A DNA stretch of 64,000 bases. It comes from Piper betle. Taxonomy: Eukaryota > Streptophyta > Magnoliopsida > Piperales > Piperaceae. The DNA is taken from NCBI GenBank assembly GCA_033002965.1, contig JAURVB010007270.1, forward strand, positions 1-64,000. The letters run 5' to 3'. Below are positions 12,010-24,583 of this stretch, piece after piece. The first letter of the stretch is position 1. The number at the start of each line of letters is the position of its first letter. Under the pieces are notes generated by a model, which saw only the letters and a list, made by a program, of their open reading frames with translations, ran no database searches and was not told the origin of the DNA. The position numbers and the translations under genes were made by a program.

Positions 12010-12475
12010 TGTGCAATCCCTCAAGTTAGTCCCACATCTAATACCTATTAGGAGAGGATCCTATTTATAAGTAGGAATGAACTATAGATCTTTAACTTGG
12101 TTTACCACGTTTAAAGAAATGACTTAGGCCCATTATGTTGTACTTTGGGCCGGGTCGTTACAAATGGTATCAGAGCAACCTGGTTCTGTGTTAGATGGTG
12201 AGCTAGACTAGGGACATTGGCTAGGCTGCCTGCCGGTCACGGGCCAGAAAGGTTGTGGGCTGGGTCTAGCAACGGGCCAAGTATAGGCATTTTAGAGACA
12301 AAATTTCCTGAGGTGGGTGGATTGTGAGATCCCTCAAGTTAGTCCCACGTCTAATACCTACTGGGACAACATCCTGTTTATAAGTGGGAATGGACTATAG
12401 TTCTTTAACTTGGGTTAACCATTTTAAAGAAATGACTTAAGCTCATTACGTTGCACTTTGGCCCGGGTCGTTACA
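12010..12475 (+). mobile_element. Complete TRIM retrotransposon (466 bp)
   Basis: There are two 153-bp LTRs (12010-12162 and 12323-12475), each TG...CA, around a 160-bp internal region. The first LTR starts TGTGCAATCCC and the second TGTGAGATCCC; both end GGTCGTTACA. The internal region opens with TGGTATCAGAGC (12165-12176), complementary to the 3' end of initiator tRNA-Met. It closes with a purine-rich stretch near 12301-12322. A perfect 5-bp target duplication, GGCAC, flanks it (12005-12009, 12476-12480). Nothing is encoded; it must use another element's proteins. Confidence 0.93.
12165..12176 (+). promoter_or_regulatory. TRIM primer-binding site
   Basis: TGGTATCAGAGC, two bases inside the 5' LTR, is the standard plant primer-binding site for initiator tRNA-Met used to prime minus-strand cDNA. 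Confidence 0.9.
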
Positions 12476-14756
12476 GGCACCGTTGTAGTTGCCACCAGCG
12501 ACAGAGTTCTTGAAGATGATTTGCTCTGCCGCCACCGCCGTTCGAGTAGTTTTCTGGCGCCGGCAAGCCACCTCCAGCGGATCCGACCACCCTGACAGCT
12601 TTCTCTCGCCAAGATCTTCTATTTGAGACCAACACCAACCATCACCATGGCCATGATTGCCGCCAACAACATTGCCGCACACAACAGTGATACCTCCCCT
12701 TCTATGCCCATTTTCGGCCAGCCACCAGCTGGACTCGCCAACCGCCACCACCATCATGATCCTCGTCACATGGGACCAGCAGCTACCCCAGCCGTGCCAT
12801 TGTCTGTGTTTTTCCGGTGATGGGCACCGCTGCCCCCACCCCCCCCGGTTCAACCCATTTACCCGGTTCGCGTTTGCTTGTCCACAATCACGTCTACCGC
12901 CGTGTCCTCGTAGGCTTGGTCATGCCCTGGTCTGCTAGTCCAATAAAAGCCCATGTCCGAGTCTGCCCATCCAGTTTGGGTCCTCCCAGCCAACCCAACC
13001 CATTTTGTAGTTACCCTAGATCGGGTTGGTTCAGCCCATTCGACTTGGTCTGATTCAGCTCGGTTCGGCCTGGTTGAAGTCATTTTCGGACCGTTTTCGC
13101 CAGTTCTTGTACCGTTTTCGATAATTCGAGAACCATTATATCATTTTAGATGCATATTTATACGTTTTAGCATGTTTAGATGTTATGACTATTTTTTGTT
13201 ATTATTTATTTATTTATTCATTATTGTTTATTATTTTATTATTTATATGTTTATCATATATGATGAATGTTACATGATTATTTATTATTCTCAAATTATA
13301 TTTACTTATTAATCTTAGTCTTAATATCTTTACTAAATTGTATATATAATTATTTATTTATTTATTTATTTATCTATTATCTTGTTTGGGTCTATATTAT
13401 TATTTATTTGTATTTAATTATGTATTCTTATATTGTATAACTATGATATTATTATTATTCATGATTAATGAGTATTAACTATTTTTTATTTTTTATTTAT
13501 AGATTATTAATTATTTAATTATTTATATCTTTACTAGCACAAGTATATATGAGATTTACTTGTGTTTATACGTGTATTTATATAGTATAATTATATATAT
13601 TTTTCATTGGATTATTATTTATGTTTATGTATTTATTATTTGCCTAATTATCTATGTGTGTATTTATTGTTTATTTATTATTATTATGTCTCAATTTGTG
13701 TGCCAGGTGTTTAGTTGTAACCTTGTTAGCACTATTTTTTTATTAGGATGTATTAATGATATGAGCACACACTATGAGCATGCATCATATAGAGATATAA
13801 GTATTTTACTTAGCAGTGGGTTTTAATGTAGGTCTCGGACTCCACACTCGCCGTAGATGTGCTGTATGCTTGGAGCTTAGACCATAGGTCCATAGGAGTC
13901 CCCCTCTTTGCTTGATTCCTTGCGTGTCGAGTTTAATCGTGTTTTATACATAAGGCGCCATCAGCGGTGTTTTATCGAATCCCTACGATGTCGAGCCAAT
14001 TAGCTGTGTTTTCTATACATGTTTAATAAAACTACAAGGATGAGATCCCTTGTTGTTTTTCGAACTTAAGCTCCAAAAATTTATGATACATGCCTCTTCC
14101 CTAAGCCTATTATATAAGCACGAGCATTTTTATAGATTTCACGAATAAGAGAATAAGTGGTACGAAGATATGTATGGACCGCACTAGTACTTCTTCAAAC
14201 CCTGAGGTAATGTTGTGCATGAGGTTATTGTGTAACACAACACATTTTCGAAATTTGTGGCACTCTGTTCCTTTTGCCACTCGAGTACCATGATGGGTGA
14301 TATGGAAGGTGTGAGGGCGTAAACACTATATGTATGAATATAAGCATTTGTCAGGCATGAGAGCCGGCACTTGCTTAATTATGTTTGCTTACCGCCCAAT
14401 GTGAGGCAACTTTGAAGTTTCATAAGTTTTCGTAGGTAGGAATACCCATTTGCCAAATTGTATTAGTTATTTTTCGGTCTAGTAACAGTCGTCTTTCCTG
14501 AGCAGACTTTGGTGGAAGGATAGATAAATGCTACACACACTTGAGCTCAACGCATTTATTTCTTTTCTTACTTTTACTTATATTTGATGTGTTTTGATAC
14601 GCATTTGACAATGTCTTCGATTCTCATGATAGTAAGTGGGTTGTTTCAATCTATTTTATTGATCGAGTCTTACTGACTAAAAATTTTAAACATGACTCAA
14701 CTCGATCGTAACATTTCTGATTCAGTTCTTAGGTGAACCAAAATCGGGGTGTTACA

Positions 14757-17700
14757 AGTTGGTATTAGAGTAATGTCTTGGTCAATTGAGATAGAAGACT
14801 TTTGTTTTGAACCGAGTGTGTGGAGTTGTCGTTTGCCAAGCCGGCAGGTATTCCCTTTGGTCTTTTCTTATGATTTCAAATGGTGTGCTACATGAGACTT
14901 GAGAGCAGTGCATGATTAAGTGTTTGCGCTTATAAAGGACTTATGAGATGGATATGAGACATGATTTTAGTAGATCCTAGGATGCATCTCATAGGCATAA
15001 CATGATAAGTTTTAAAGATTGTTCCTTCGCTTTACTGTACCGAAGATTTGAACTACTTAGAGTGTTCGCATATTCAGTTAGCTGAAGTTGAGACAAATAG
15101 TGACCCGGAGTATTTGGAGCACACAATGCAGCATTTGTCCATCTTTCACATGTCACCACAACAGTCCTTCCTTCAGACAGTGCACATTGTGAGACAAACT
15201 CATAAGAGATGACATTAGTGGGGAGCTTGGAGTATGGAGATATTCATATAATTATGAGACACATGATCATGGAACATCGAGTGCCTTAAATAGATCAATT
15301 AGGCATAGTTTGATGCCTATTTTGGAGAACTTGGGCCTTAAGATAGATCCTTGTGGATGAAGGATGTGGCTATGATAGTGGAGCCACTAAAGTACTTGGA
15401 GCACAAATGAAAGTTTGGACGGATGACTTGAAATGGACGACTTCCAAGAGATAACAGTGGATGAGGATGAATAGTGAAGTGCATCTATAGTCCTATGGAT
15501 ACTTCGTCACCTCCCCCTCTTCCACTAGTGTATGATCGGATTTAGAAGGATTTAGAAGGTTGATCGAATTTCACTCGATCTACCAAGTCCAGATCAGTGA
15601 TTGCCATTGAGAACCAATCAGTGCTTATGGGAACCATTACTCTAGATTCCAAGAGGCCAGAGTGGGCTCAACATTATCTTTCCATCATACATGTCACTAC
15701 TATGATCAATACCCCTCTGAATCATACACACAAGGTTGGCTAACCTGAGCAAAGTTGATAGCAACTACATTTGGGGAGATGAATACATGGAGATAAACAA
15801 GCCAAAGATTGCAATGGGTTCACCACATACATGATTAGCATCAGGCTACGACACCTACATAGCAAAACCGCCATCCAAGTAGCACAACCGCCATCTGAGA
15901 TGCACATCCACTATCCGATTTGCACAACCACCGTCCAAGTTGCCTAACCACTGGCCATGATGCACTACCATGACCGGATGCTCACTACTACCCTCTGTGA
16001 TGCACAACCACCGTTTGTTGTGCACGGTCAACATCTGAGTGAGCAGTTAGAGCGAAAGTAAAGGCCAAGTAGTTAGCTCACCCTACAGGAGGACAACTGC
16101 TTGAGGATTTTCTTTGCTTTGAACAATGAACACATGTCACAACATTTAGAGCAGAGTTGGGTCAAAGATTGACAACAAGATATAGCTACGGCAGCATCAG
16201 CCTAGCAGAGGAAAGTTAGGTGCACTGAGATAATTTTGAAGAGATGATATAGGATTGACTTTACTAGCCATCTTACATACCAACGCCATGACCTGACATC
16301 CATGAGTAAGACATGCATTGTAAGATAGTGTTAGTCACAGCCTTACAGAGATCATCAAACAGTATTAGTGTGTCTTTTGGGGATGTATATGGACAAAGTC
16401 TGAGAATATGGCAGTGTGACCTCCAGATGAGATGGCCACATTGGTCAAATTGTTCGGTCAGCATGATAGCAAATGTATGAGTTATAGCCAGGGTATATAG
16501 ATCATGCAGATGGTTAGACATGCAGGGTGACCTTAGCCTACAAGAGGAGTTTGACTCATATTAGAATTTTGGTATAGATGATGGGTTTAGTGAGGGAGCG
16601 TCCATTGGGGGAAAGATTGTTTTCCTTGTGTTTTGCCAGCACGATTAGGTTCTTACCCTAAGACATAGGATTTAGCCTTTGCCCCGAGTATAAGAGGTAC
16701 CTTCATGGTACTGTTTATGACTTACAGTGCAGGTAGCTATAGCAAACTAGTCTGGAGGAGACAACTTTGCCCAAGCTTGGGAGCAACACAGATGAGGGCT
16801 TCACTTAGACCAGACCATGCTGACTAGATAAAGGGATACTAGTGTATTCTCATCTTCACTGACAGCTTTGCTTGAGAGTTTACCACATGGTAGTAGCCAT
16901 ATGAGTCAAGATTAGTGCTATAAATTGGTATAGGACGGCAGGTCACACACCATTGAAGAACAGACAAGACACATGTCAAACCTCACTATGAGTCCCCATA
17001 GACTCGAGGAGAGATAGTGGTTCTTTGGGTCATTTGAACCTCATATGTTTAGAAGTGTGTCGCTAGTATGGTATTGAAAAATGCATGCCTACTATTAGCT
17101 GATTGAATTAGAGCTACTTACGAGCCATCTCTTAAACTTGTCATTGATTGGCTATTCCTTAGGCTGGCCACCTATGGCGGAGTCTAATCATGATGATCTT
17201 TGAGACATGTCCATGGACCTACCCATATGTTTGAGCCACACAATATCCTATACAGAGTTTTTCAATTACCCTTATGACTTAGACGGAGACCCTCATTATA
17301 TACCTAGTAGGATTTTCTCAGCTCTGTGTTCGCTTCTAGCAGACATGATCTCAGATCATGTGAGGATGAAATATATACTAGTTAGAGTCTTAGAGCAGTA
17401 TGACCAGCTTTCCCTGAGAGATCCAGTCTCTTTTCATGTGACAAGAGATGTGAGACAGAGTTGAGCCTCTACCCAAGTATTTTCACACTCACCCTTGTAG
17501 ATATATCAGTTCTACTATCTATTTTCCACATGGTTGAGATGAACAGACATTGACTAGTGTGCATGCCACAGACTAGATGCAAATCGTACAGCTCATGCAA
17601 AGTATTTTTTCATACTCCTTGAGACACACATTACATGTACAGGTGTTCTCGCATCCATTCCATCACAAAATGCCCTCTTCAGCAGTAGTGAGTGGTTACG

Positions 17701-18468
17701 TAGATAGTTATAAGAGCCCTAGTATGCAGTAGAGTCATAGTAGTTGTCCTTGTTTCAGTATGAAATAGAGTGAGATATTTGATTTAGAAACGAGTTAGAT
17801 AGGACCTAATGAGTCTCGTTCCTCTTATAGGGACATTTGAGTCTTTGACATAGATTGGTGATAGTGAACCATACTACTCATTAGCATATACTCTTATATG
17901 GTACTAGAGTCCACTATATGCTAGCAAGACTAGCAGGACATTCTAGTATAGCTCTAGAATCAAGAGCAGAGTGCCCTGAGGGTACACATAGTTGACCAAT
18001 CGCATTGATGAGGATTAGAGAGACATGGGTAGATGTTAGGCCGCATACCTCTCACTGATATAGTTTTTCCTAATGCAGTTTAGAGTAGTATCTTGTGGTA
18101 CTCTCGAGTACCTACTCCACTACACAGTAGACCCTTAGGGATGAGCTTAGGTTTTTCCCGCCAAGGTCATTGCATTTCAACCCCCATAGTTTGCATGACC
18201 CTTGGAGAATGATTAGAGAATGATGGTCAATCTAGCTAGATGATTGGTGGATGTATGGTCAGTCTAGCCAGATGATTCCAGCATATATGGCATGTTTCAC
18301 TAGATAATTGGATCACATATAGTCAATTTAGCTAGATTTTTAAGGATCTAGCAAGCTTCATCAATGTTGGTTCATTTGCATCATGTGCAACTAGCTTTCG
18401 AAGGAGAGCTACTAGTTTGCCAAAAGATTACATCTTCTAAGGACTGAATTTTTATTAGGAGAAGAGGT
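14757..18468 (+). mobile_element. Family B internal region, no recognisable gag-pol (LARD-like)
   Basis: The 3.7-kb region lies between the two family B LTRs. It opens with TTGGTATTAGAGTAA (14759-14773), a decayed initiator-tRNA-Met primer site. It ends with the purine tract AGGAGAAGAGGT directly before the 3' LTR. In six frames I see no Gag, protease, RT or integrase motif; the longest open stretch (17207-17464) resembles nothing. Long LTRs around a non-coding centre fit a large retrotransposon derivative (LARD), although total decay of old coding sequence is possible. Confidence 0.65.
15861..16040. repeat. Nine-unit, 20-bp minisatellite
   Basis: Nine consecutive units keep an exact 20-base period, with approximate consensus TGCACAACCACCATCCAAGT. 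Units vary in sequence but not in length. A 20-base period does not preserve a reading frame, so it is not a peptide repeat. Confidence 0.85.
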
Positions 18469-20570
18469 TGTAAAACCACAACTTCGGGTTAGGCTTTACC
18501 CAATTATAGTTTTCCCGATTCGGGTTTGTATTGAGTTGGTTCGAACGAGCTCGAACTAGAGTAATTTTCAGACTATGAGTATGGGCCCAGATGGCTGTAT
18601 AAGCATGTTATAGTGGTTGAGTATGCCCGACATGTAGATGATAAGATCATGAGTTATCAGTGTATACTCGAGCTATACAGATGATTAGTATCTATTTGGG
18701 ATTTTCTAGGTATTTCATTTGCATGCAACATAGGAATTTCGAATCACTGGATTGTGCCTTTGTGGATCTAGCTTGATTGAGTTTAGTGTTCGAGGCCCAT
18801 TTAGCCTTCTTGCCTCAATTTCTGCCTATAGAATCACTTTTAGGACTTGAGTCAGTTTTGACTAGGTGGGCCCAGTAGGCCATGAGTTGTCGAACACCCA
18901 AATTGTGCCACGTGGCAAGATCTGAGTCGTACACTCAGACTTATCTTCACCTATTTATTTCCATAGAGATTTTCAAAGTTACACCCTAGTGCCCCCACCA
19001 GTTTGACTCACTGCCGGCGAGTCTCTGCCTCGCCCTTGACCACTGGACAGGCACCACCATGACCACCTCGCGGCCGGCTTTCTATCAGTACCCTTCAAAA
19101 CCTCCGAGGCCGCCGCAGTCATTGCTAGTGTTAGAGTTCTTGAAGCCGGTTTGCTCCTCCGCTGCTGCCATTTGAGTCATTTCTGGTGCCAGCGTGCCAC
19201 CTCTGGCCAATCCGACCACCCCGACAGCTTTCCCTCACCGAGATCTTCCATTTGAGACTGACACCGACCTCCGGATGGCCTTGATCGCCATTGGCGATGC
19301 CGCACACATAGCGGCCATACCTCCCCTTCCACGGCGATTTCCAGCCAGCCACTACCTAGACTTCGCCCACCGCCACCACCATCATGATCCTCATCGTATG
19401 GGGCCGTCGAGCCTAACCAATTGCGATCCTAGCCGCGTTGATGTTGGCATTTTCTGGGGACAGGCACCCCCACCCCTTCCCCGGTTCTTGCACCGTTTTC
19501 GATAATTTGAAAACCTCTATTTTATCTTAAATTCATATTTACATGACTTAGAATGTTTAGATGTTATGATTATTTTTCTTTATTATTTATTTTTTTATTT
19601 GTTTATTCATTATTGTTTATTATTTTCTTCTTTTTATTTATTTATATGTATATCATATATAATGAATATTTACATGATTACTTATTATTAATAATATTAT
19701 ATTTAATTATTAATATTATTCTTTTTATGTTTACTAAATTGTATATATATATATATATCTATTTGCTTGATCGGGTGTATTTTATTATTTATTTGTATTT
19801 AATTATGTATTCTTGTATTGTATAACTATAATACTATTATTATTCATGATTAATGAGTATTAACTATTTATTTATTTATTTATTTGTAGAATTATTCATT
19901 ATTTAATTATTTATATGTTTACTAGCACAAGTATATATGAGATTTACTCGTATATTTGTATAGTATAATTATATTATTATTATTTTTGAACAGAGAATTA
20001 TCTATGTTCATGTACTTATTATTTACCCAATTATCTATTTGTGCATTTATTGTTTATTTTTATTATTATGTCTTGATTTGTGTGCCAAGTGTTTAGTTGT
20101 AACCTTGTTAGCACTATTTTCTTTTTGAATGTATTGATGATATGAGCATACACCATGAGCATGTGTTATATAGAGATATTAGTATTTTACCTAGCAGTGG
20201 GTTTCGATGTATGTCTCAGAGTCTGAGCTCGTTGTAGAAGTGCATATACGTTTGGAGCATGAACCACAGGTCCGTTGGACTCTCCCTCTCTGCTTGATTC
20301 CTTGCGTTTTGAATTTAATCATGTTTTATAAATAGGGTGCCATTGGTGGTGTTTTATTGGATACCTCCAATGTCGAGCCATTTAGCCATATTTTCTACAC
20401 ATGTTTAGTAAAATTACAAGGATGAGATCCTTTGTTAGTTTTTGAACTTAAGCTCCAGAAATTTATGACACAAGCCTTTTCCCTCAAAGAATGAGTGGTA
20501 CAGAGATATGTATGGACCGTAATATTACTCCTTCAAACCCTAAGGTAGTGTGATCTATGAGTATACTGCA
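18469..20570 (+). mobile_element. Family B 3' LTR, 3' end lost
   Basis: It starts TGTAAAACCACAAC at 18469 and follows the 5' LTR through the GC-rich block (18980-19500), the ATTT-rich block (19560-20090) and the conserved segment near 20200-20270. Similarity stops near 20570, where a truncated family A LTR begins, so several hundred bases of the LTR end are missing and no target duplication can be read. Confidence 0.75.
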
Positions 20571-23092
20571 AACTCACTTTGAAGCTTGGGTCTCAACCCA
20601 CAACGCTTCCACTACACATTCTATTCATGTTTCACATTCTATCATCATTTCTTACATTTAATCATGTCTCATCATCATGTCTCAAGCATTTAATCACACC
20701 ATTCACCATATAATAACATCATAAACACAATATAACCACTCAATCGACTGACATGTGTGCAAGCGACAATAGTGCTCCTTCGTCCAAACTGGCTCCTCTA
20801 ACTCCTAATTATTACCTATATATAGTATAAAAACACATCAGTAACAAGTGTTACTGGTTCAAAAAATAAAATAACTATAACAAGCTCGCTATGAGAGTAA
20901 ACTCTCATATGAAAGAAAACATCATATACTCCTCGTGAACACTTTGAAGGGCACCTACTTACGAGCCACTGGGCTGCAGACCCGGTAGCATCCCGAACTT
21001 ACTGATCTGCCATTGCTGATCCCGCTCTCGGCATTTTCTTACTTCATTTTCTAGTCTCAAATCCTAAGCCCTCTCCTTACCTCCATATTTCTCTTGGCCT
21101 TGAGCACAAAGGCTAAGTACTATCAGGCAGTCGCCTTTAGTACCCTTTGAACCACAAGTCCGAACATGCATTGTACTAAATAGTACTTGTAAACCTCCAC
21201 ATTCTCCGGGTGTGAGGAACTCAAATGCGGAGTTGTAAGGATCCCTTGGGAATGGAACAATCCGCTGCACTAATCCAGAGCCCGCTTTGACTGTCATGGT
21301 ATCCGCTCATGGTACGTGCAGTTGGTTTCTTCATCTCTCGTCTCACTGAAAACTTGATAAAATTATATATATAGGCCTAGGAAGGGATTTATATAATAGG
21401 CCTGAAGGCAACTTGTGGTGTTTCTTGTTTTCAAAATCATCCTCGAGGGGTTATTAATCAGGAAAACTATTTGGTTAAATGGCCCAAGTTAAGTGGGATC
21501 TAATAAAACACCACTTAACCCGACCTACAAATAATAAAATAAATATACAATAGAAGAGAACATAAAATAGAGATGAGTCCTAAATTGACCTGGTAGAAGC
21601 TCTAAGCGTGTCATCGCGCCTAGGTGGCGAGCTCTTATTCTGTACCTATACATTAAAACTAAATACTAACTCCCACTAAATAAATGATGCATCAAACTCA
21701 ATGAACCTCAATCAACAATCAAATAATCATACGTATGAAAATAATTCTAACTAATCCTATTCATACCGATTTTACTGTGTTTTTCTAAGTTATGTCGTGG
21801 TCACTTATCATGCTCTCATTAGATCACTTACTCGTCTTTCACACTTAATCTCATCATGCAACTCATCGTTTTATCCATAATTAAGCATTAATCACATCAA
21901 TAAATTAACCCTAGCATGTTGTGCTAACAATCATCAAGTTTAAATTATAAATTCGGAGGAAATTATACCTCACATCGTCAGTGATCTGTGACGGTTAGGG
22001 TTTCGTCGCCCGTGTCGGAGCTCGAATTCGAACCTCGTTGGCGTCCAAAGTCGATCAAGTTCGACTGGATAAACTAGGCAGAAGATCTGCCAAATTCGTG
22101 CAAACTGGTTTTCCGGCAGGTTCCGACAGTTTTCAGTGACAACCGTTGGCGGCGTCTACTGGCCAAAAAGTAGGGGTATTGGATACCCTTGGAACCAGCT
22201 CGGCGAGCCTGACTCATCTACGACATCAGCATGGTTGATGGAAGCAGTGGCTTGCCAAAAAATGGCAAAACAGAGCTGGCGGCGATGGGTGACTCAATTC
22301 GGCCAGCCTGGGCGACGACGGCCTCTGCTCCGGTCAGGAAAGGTCACTTGGTGGTCAAGGGTGTCGAGGCGACCACCCGATCATGGCAGTGATGATCGCC
22401 AACGGCACGATCGGTGATGGAAGCACGATGCAAAGGCGCAGCTTCCTCGCGTCGCGGCGGCTAGATGGTGGCCAAGCCTGGTCGGGGCAGCATGGCTAGG
22501 CCATGGCGGGGCTAGGTGGTGCCGATCTGATGCACGGTGGCATCCACAGCAGCAGCGGCGACGCTGCACGGGGGTGGCGTCGGGCAGGGGTTTTGGATGG
22601 GGAAGAAGGAAGAAACGTTGGGGGGGTGGGGCGAGAAAAATAACTGGGTGGCAATATCATAAATAATGCTTGACTCGGTCCGGCTCAAGTCAAAAATAAT
22701 AACTAAGTCATATTAAACCTTAAAAAAATCTGGAAAATCCCATAAAATCAAACAAACACCAAAACATCATAATGATATGCTCTAGAACTATTGACCACCC
22801 AAACTGCATGTAGTGCGTCCTAACATAGTAAACGGCCTAAAACTAAATCTAGATCTACTATATATAAAAAGAAAAAATAATTGGCATACTCTCATATATT
22901 CTGATAACTCATTCTATTCTACTGTGTTCATAACGTTATCATAATATATTTGGGTACGCATGACTTTCATAGCTCATACACACAACTGGCGTCGGCTCAG
23001 TATATGTGTTTTGAAACTGACTTGACTTGAAAATAAAGATCGAACTGATTGGTTCTGAATATAAAACCCTAACTCAAATTGTGGGTTTTACA
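20571..23092 (-). mobile_element. Family A LTR, truncated, reverse orientation
   Basis: Reverse complement of the LTR seen at 1-2754: it holds the AAGCTTGGGTCTCAACCCAC segment at its left, the conserved AGAGCTCGCCACCTAGGCGC block near 21640, and the GC-rich block at about 22000-22630. It ends GGGTTTTACA at 23092, the reverse complement of the LTR start. The other LTR end (TGTAACACCCC) is missing; instead it joins family B sequence. Boundary at left is approximate (within about 15 bases). Confidence 0.75.
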
Positions 23093-24301
23093 CTTTTCCA
23101 GTGACTTTTAAGCATAGATCCAACAAGCAAAACTTTTGTAATACTGATTAGAGAAGAAAATTCCAGATCTGTTTCCTGACGTTTTTTATTAGACTAAAAG
23201 TTGTAATTTTATCACTTCCAATGATGGATCACAGATTTTCGGCTACAACTCCCCTTTTTTGGCAACAGACTGCTGATTTCGAGCGGTGGATCACTGAGTT
23301 TTGGTGACTCTCAAGCATGATCATAATTGGCAGGTTAGTTAGGTAATTAACACAAGAAAAAATTGATTTCCAACTAATTGAACGCAGTTCAACAATTAAA
23401 TAAATATCAGGTGAAATCTAAATAGGCTAAACTAATATTAAATAGAAGTACTCATGCTAATTAATAAATTAACACAAGTGCACATTCCATGAAAGGTAAA
23501 ATGAACAAGTAAATTTACTTTAATTGTATAGCGGAATTAAATAAAAATTATCCTCTATTTGGATCAAAATCACATGCAAATATCGACCTCTAGCAACACA
23601 TCACACCACTTCAAACAATTTCACAATTTCTGACAATGTCAGTGTACTTTCCCACCTTGATTCTCATGGTCTCTTCCTTACTTTATATAAGAAGAAGACG
23701 ATGGTTACAACTAATCACCATTTTAAATATTTTGAATTTCCCTCTCAAGGGTAATCGGGAAAATACTGGTAGTAGTTAATATTATTTATATTATTTGAAT
23801 TTAAATGTGTTAAAATGAGATGTTCAGTATGCACAATAACCATCACTCTACATCTATAAATACGAGAATTAACAAGAAAACCAAACATATCAAACATTTA
23901 CAATAAAATCTCAATCCAACAACATCAAAACATCTAGATGACACCAAGATTATTGATCGTGACTTACGAATCAAAATCACAAAAGAAATCATAGAAGTAG
24001 TAAAACTAGGTAAAAAGTATAAGAAAAATAGAGATTGGAGAGGAATATTGAAATGGGGAGGGTCATGGGTGAGAACGGGGAAGATTAAGCACCGAGAAAA
24101 TCTCCAGCGCTAGAAAGGTAAGGTTCAGATCGCGGGGGACAGGAGAGGAGAGGAGGATGAGGTGGGGAAAAGGAAAGAGAGGTGGGGCAAGGGAGAGGAG
24201 GGAGGGGACATGACCATTGCGAAATAAAAGTGTCGTCCATTTTTCCTAATGTTTTATATGGAAACAGTAAAAGTGCCTCTAACGTTTTTTTTTTTTATAA
24301 T
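23093..24301. other. Unassigned sequence with purine-rich tract
   Basis: No reading frame of note. A TATAAATA motif near 23860 precedes a stretch with A/C-rich leader character, and 24110-24210 is almost pure purine on the plus strand (GGAGAGGAGAGGAGG type). This could be a decayed LTR or promoter; nothing firmer can be said. Confidence 0.35.
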
Positions 24302-24309
24302 GTTTCAAC

Positions 24310-24575
24310 TAGAGATGGTGGCTAAGCCGATCTGAGTCGAGTAAGCTCCGCTTAGCATTGCTAGACTTGTCTTCTTTCGAGCCTGGATCAACTCGAGCAC
24401 GGGATCAAGCCGAGCCAACTCAAACATAACACCTGAGCTCAGCTCGTGGTCAGCTGGAGCTCCTTGAGCTCACAAGCAAAGCCCAACCCAACTGATGACC
24501 AATGGGCTGAGCTTGGCTCAGGCTCTATGAAAATTCGAGCGGAGCCGGCTCGGCTCGGCTTGTAAGATTCCCCTA
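24310..24575. mobile_element. hAT-type MITE (266 bp)
   Basis: The termini are TAGAGATGGTGG at left and AAGATTCCCCTA at right. Inside are many GAGCTC/GAGCCGAGC-like subterminal motifs such as CGGCTCGGCTCGGC. The flanks GTTTCAAC (24302-24309) and GTGTCACC (24576-24583) match at six of eight positions, as expected for an aged 8-bp target duplication. There is no coding capacity. Confidence 0.6.
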
Positions 24576-24583
24576 GTGTCACC

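Larger units (their letters stand above)
11250..14756 (+). mobile_element. Family B 5' LTR (~3.0 kb plus nested TRIM)
   Basis: The LTR begins TGTAAAACCCCAAC at 11250 and ends CGGGGTGTTACA at 14756. It matches the 3' LTR that starts at 18469. It contains a GC-rich block (11880-12900, split by the TRIM), an AT-rich ATTT-repeat block (13190-13690), the conserved GATGTAG/GT acceptor-like site and CTTGGAGCTT near 13830-13880, and a degenerate terminal part. The sequence right after its end resembles a primer-binding site. Open frames inside are not conserved between copies. Confidence 0.8.

Noticed and set aside
12010..12475. Cassandra-type TRIM with 5S RNA promoter
   Set aside because: The LTRs contain no recognisable 5S rRNA A or C box sequence; only the primer site is shared.
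15861..16040. CRISPR-like array
   Set aside because: Units are contiguous and variable with no spacers; this is a minisatellite in a plant retroelement.
17207..17464. 85-residue frame in the family B internal region
   Set aside because: No motif, no conserved neighbour frame, and it is not a recognisable Gag or Pol segment.
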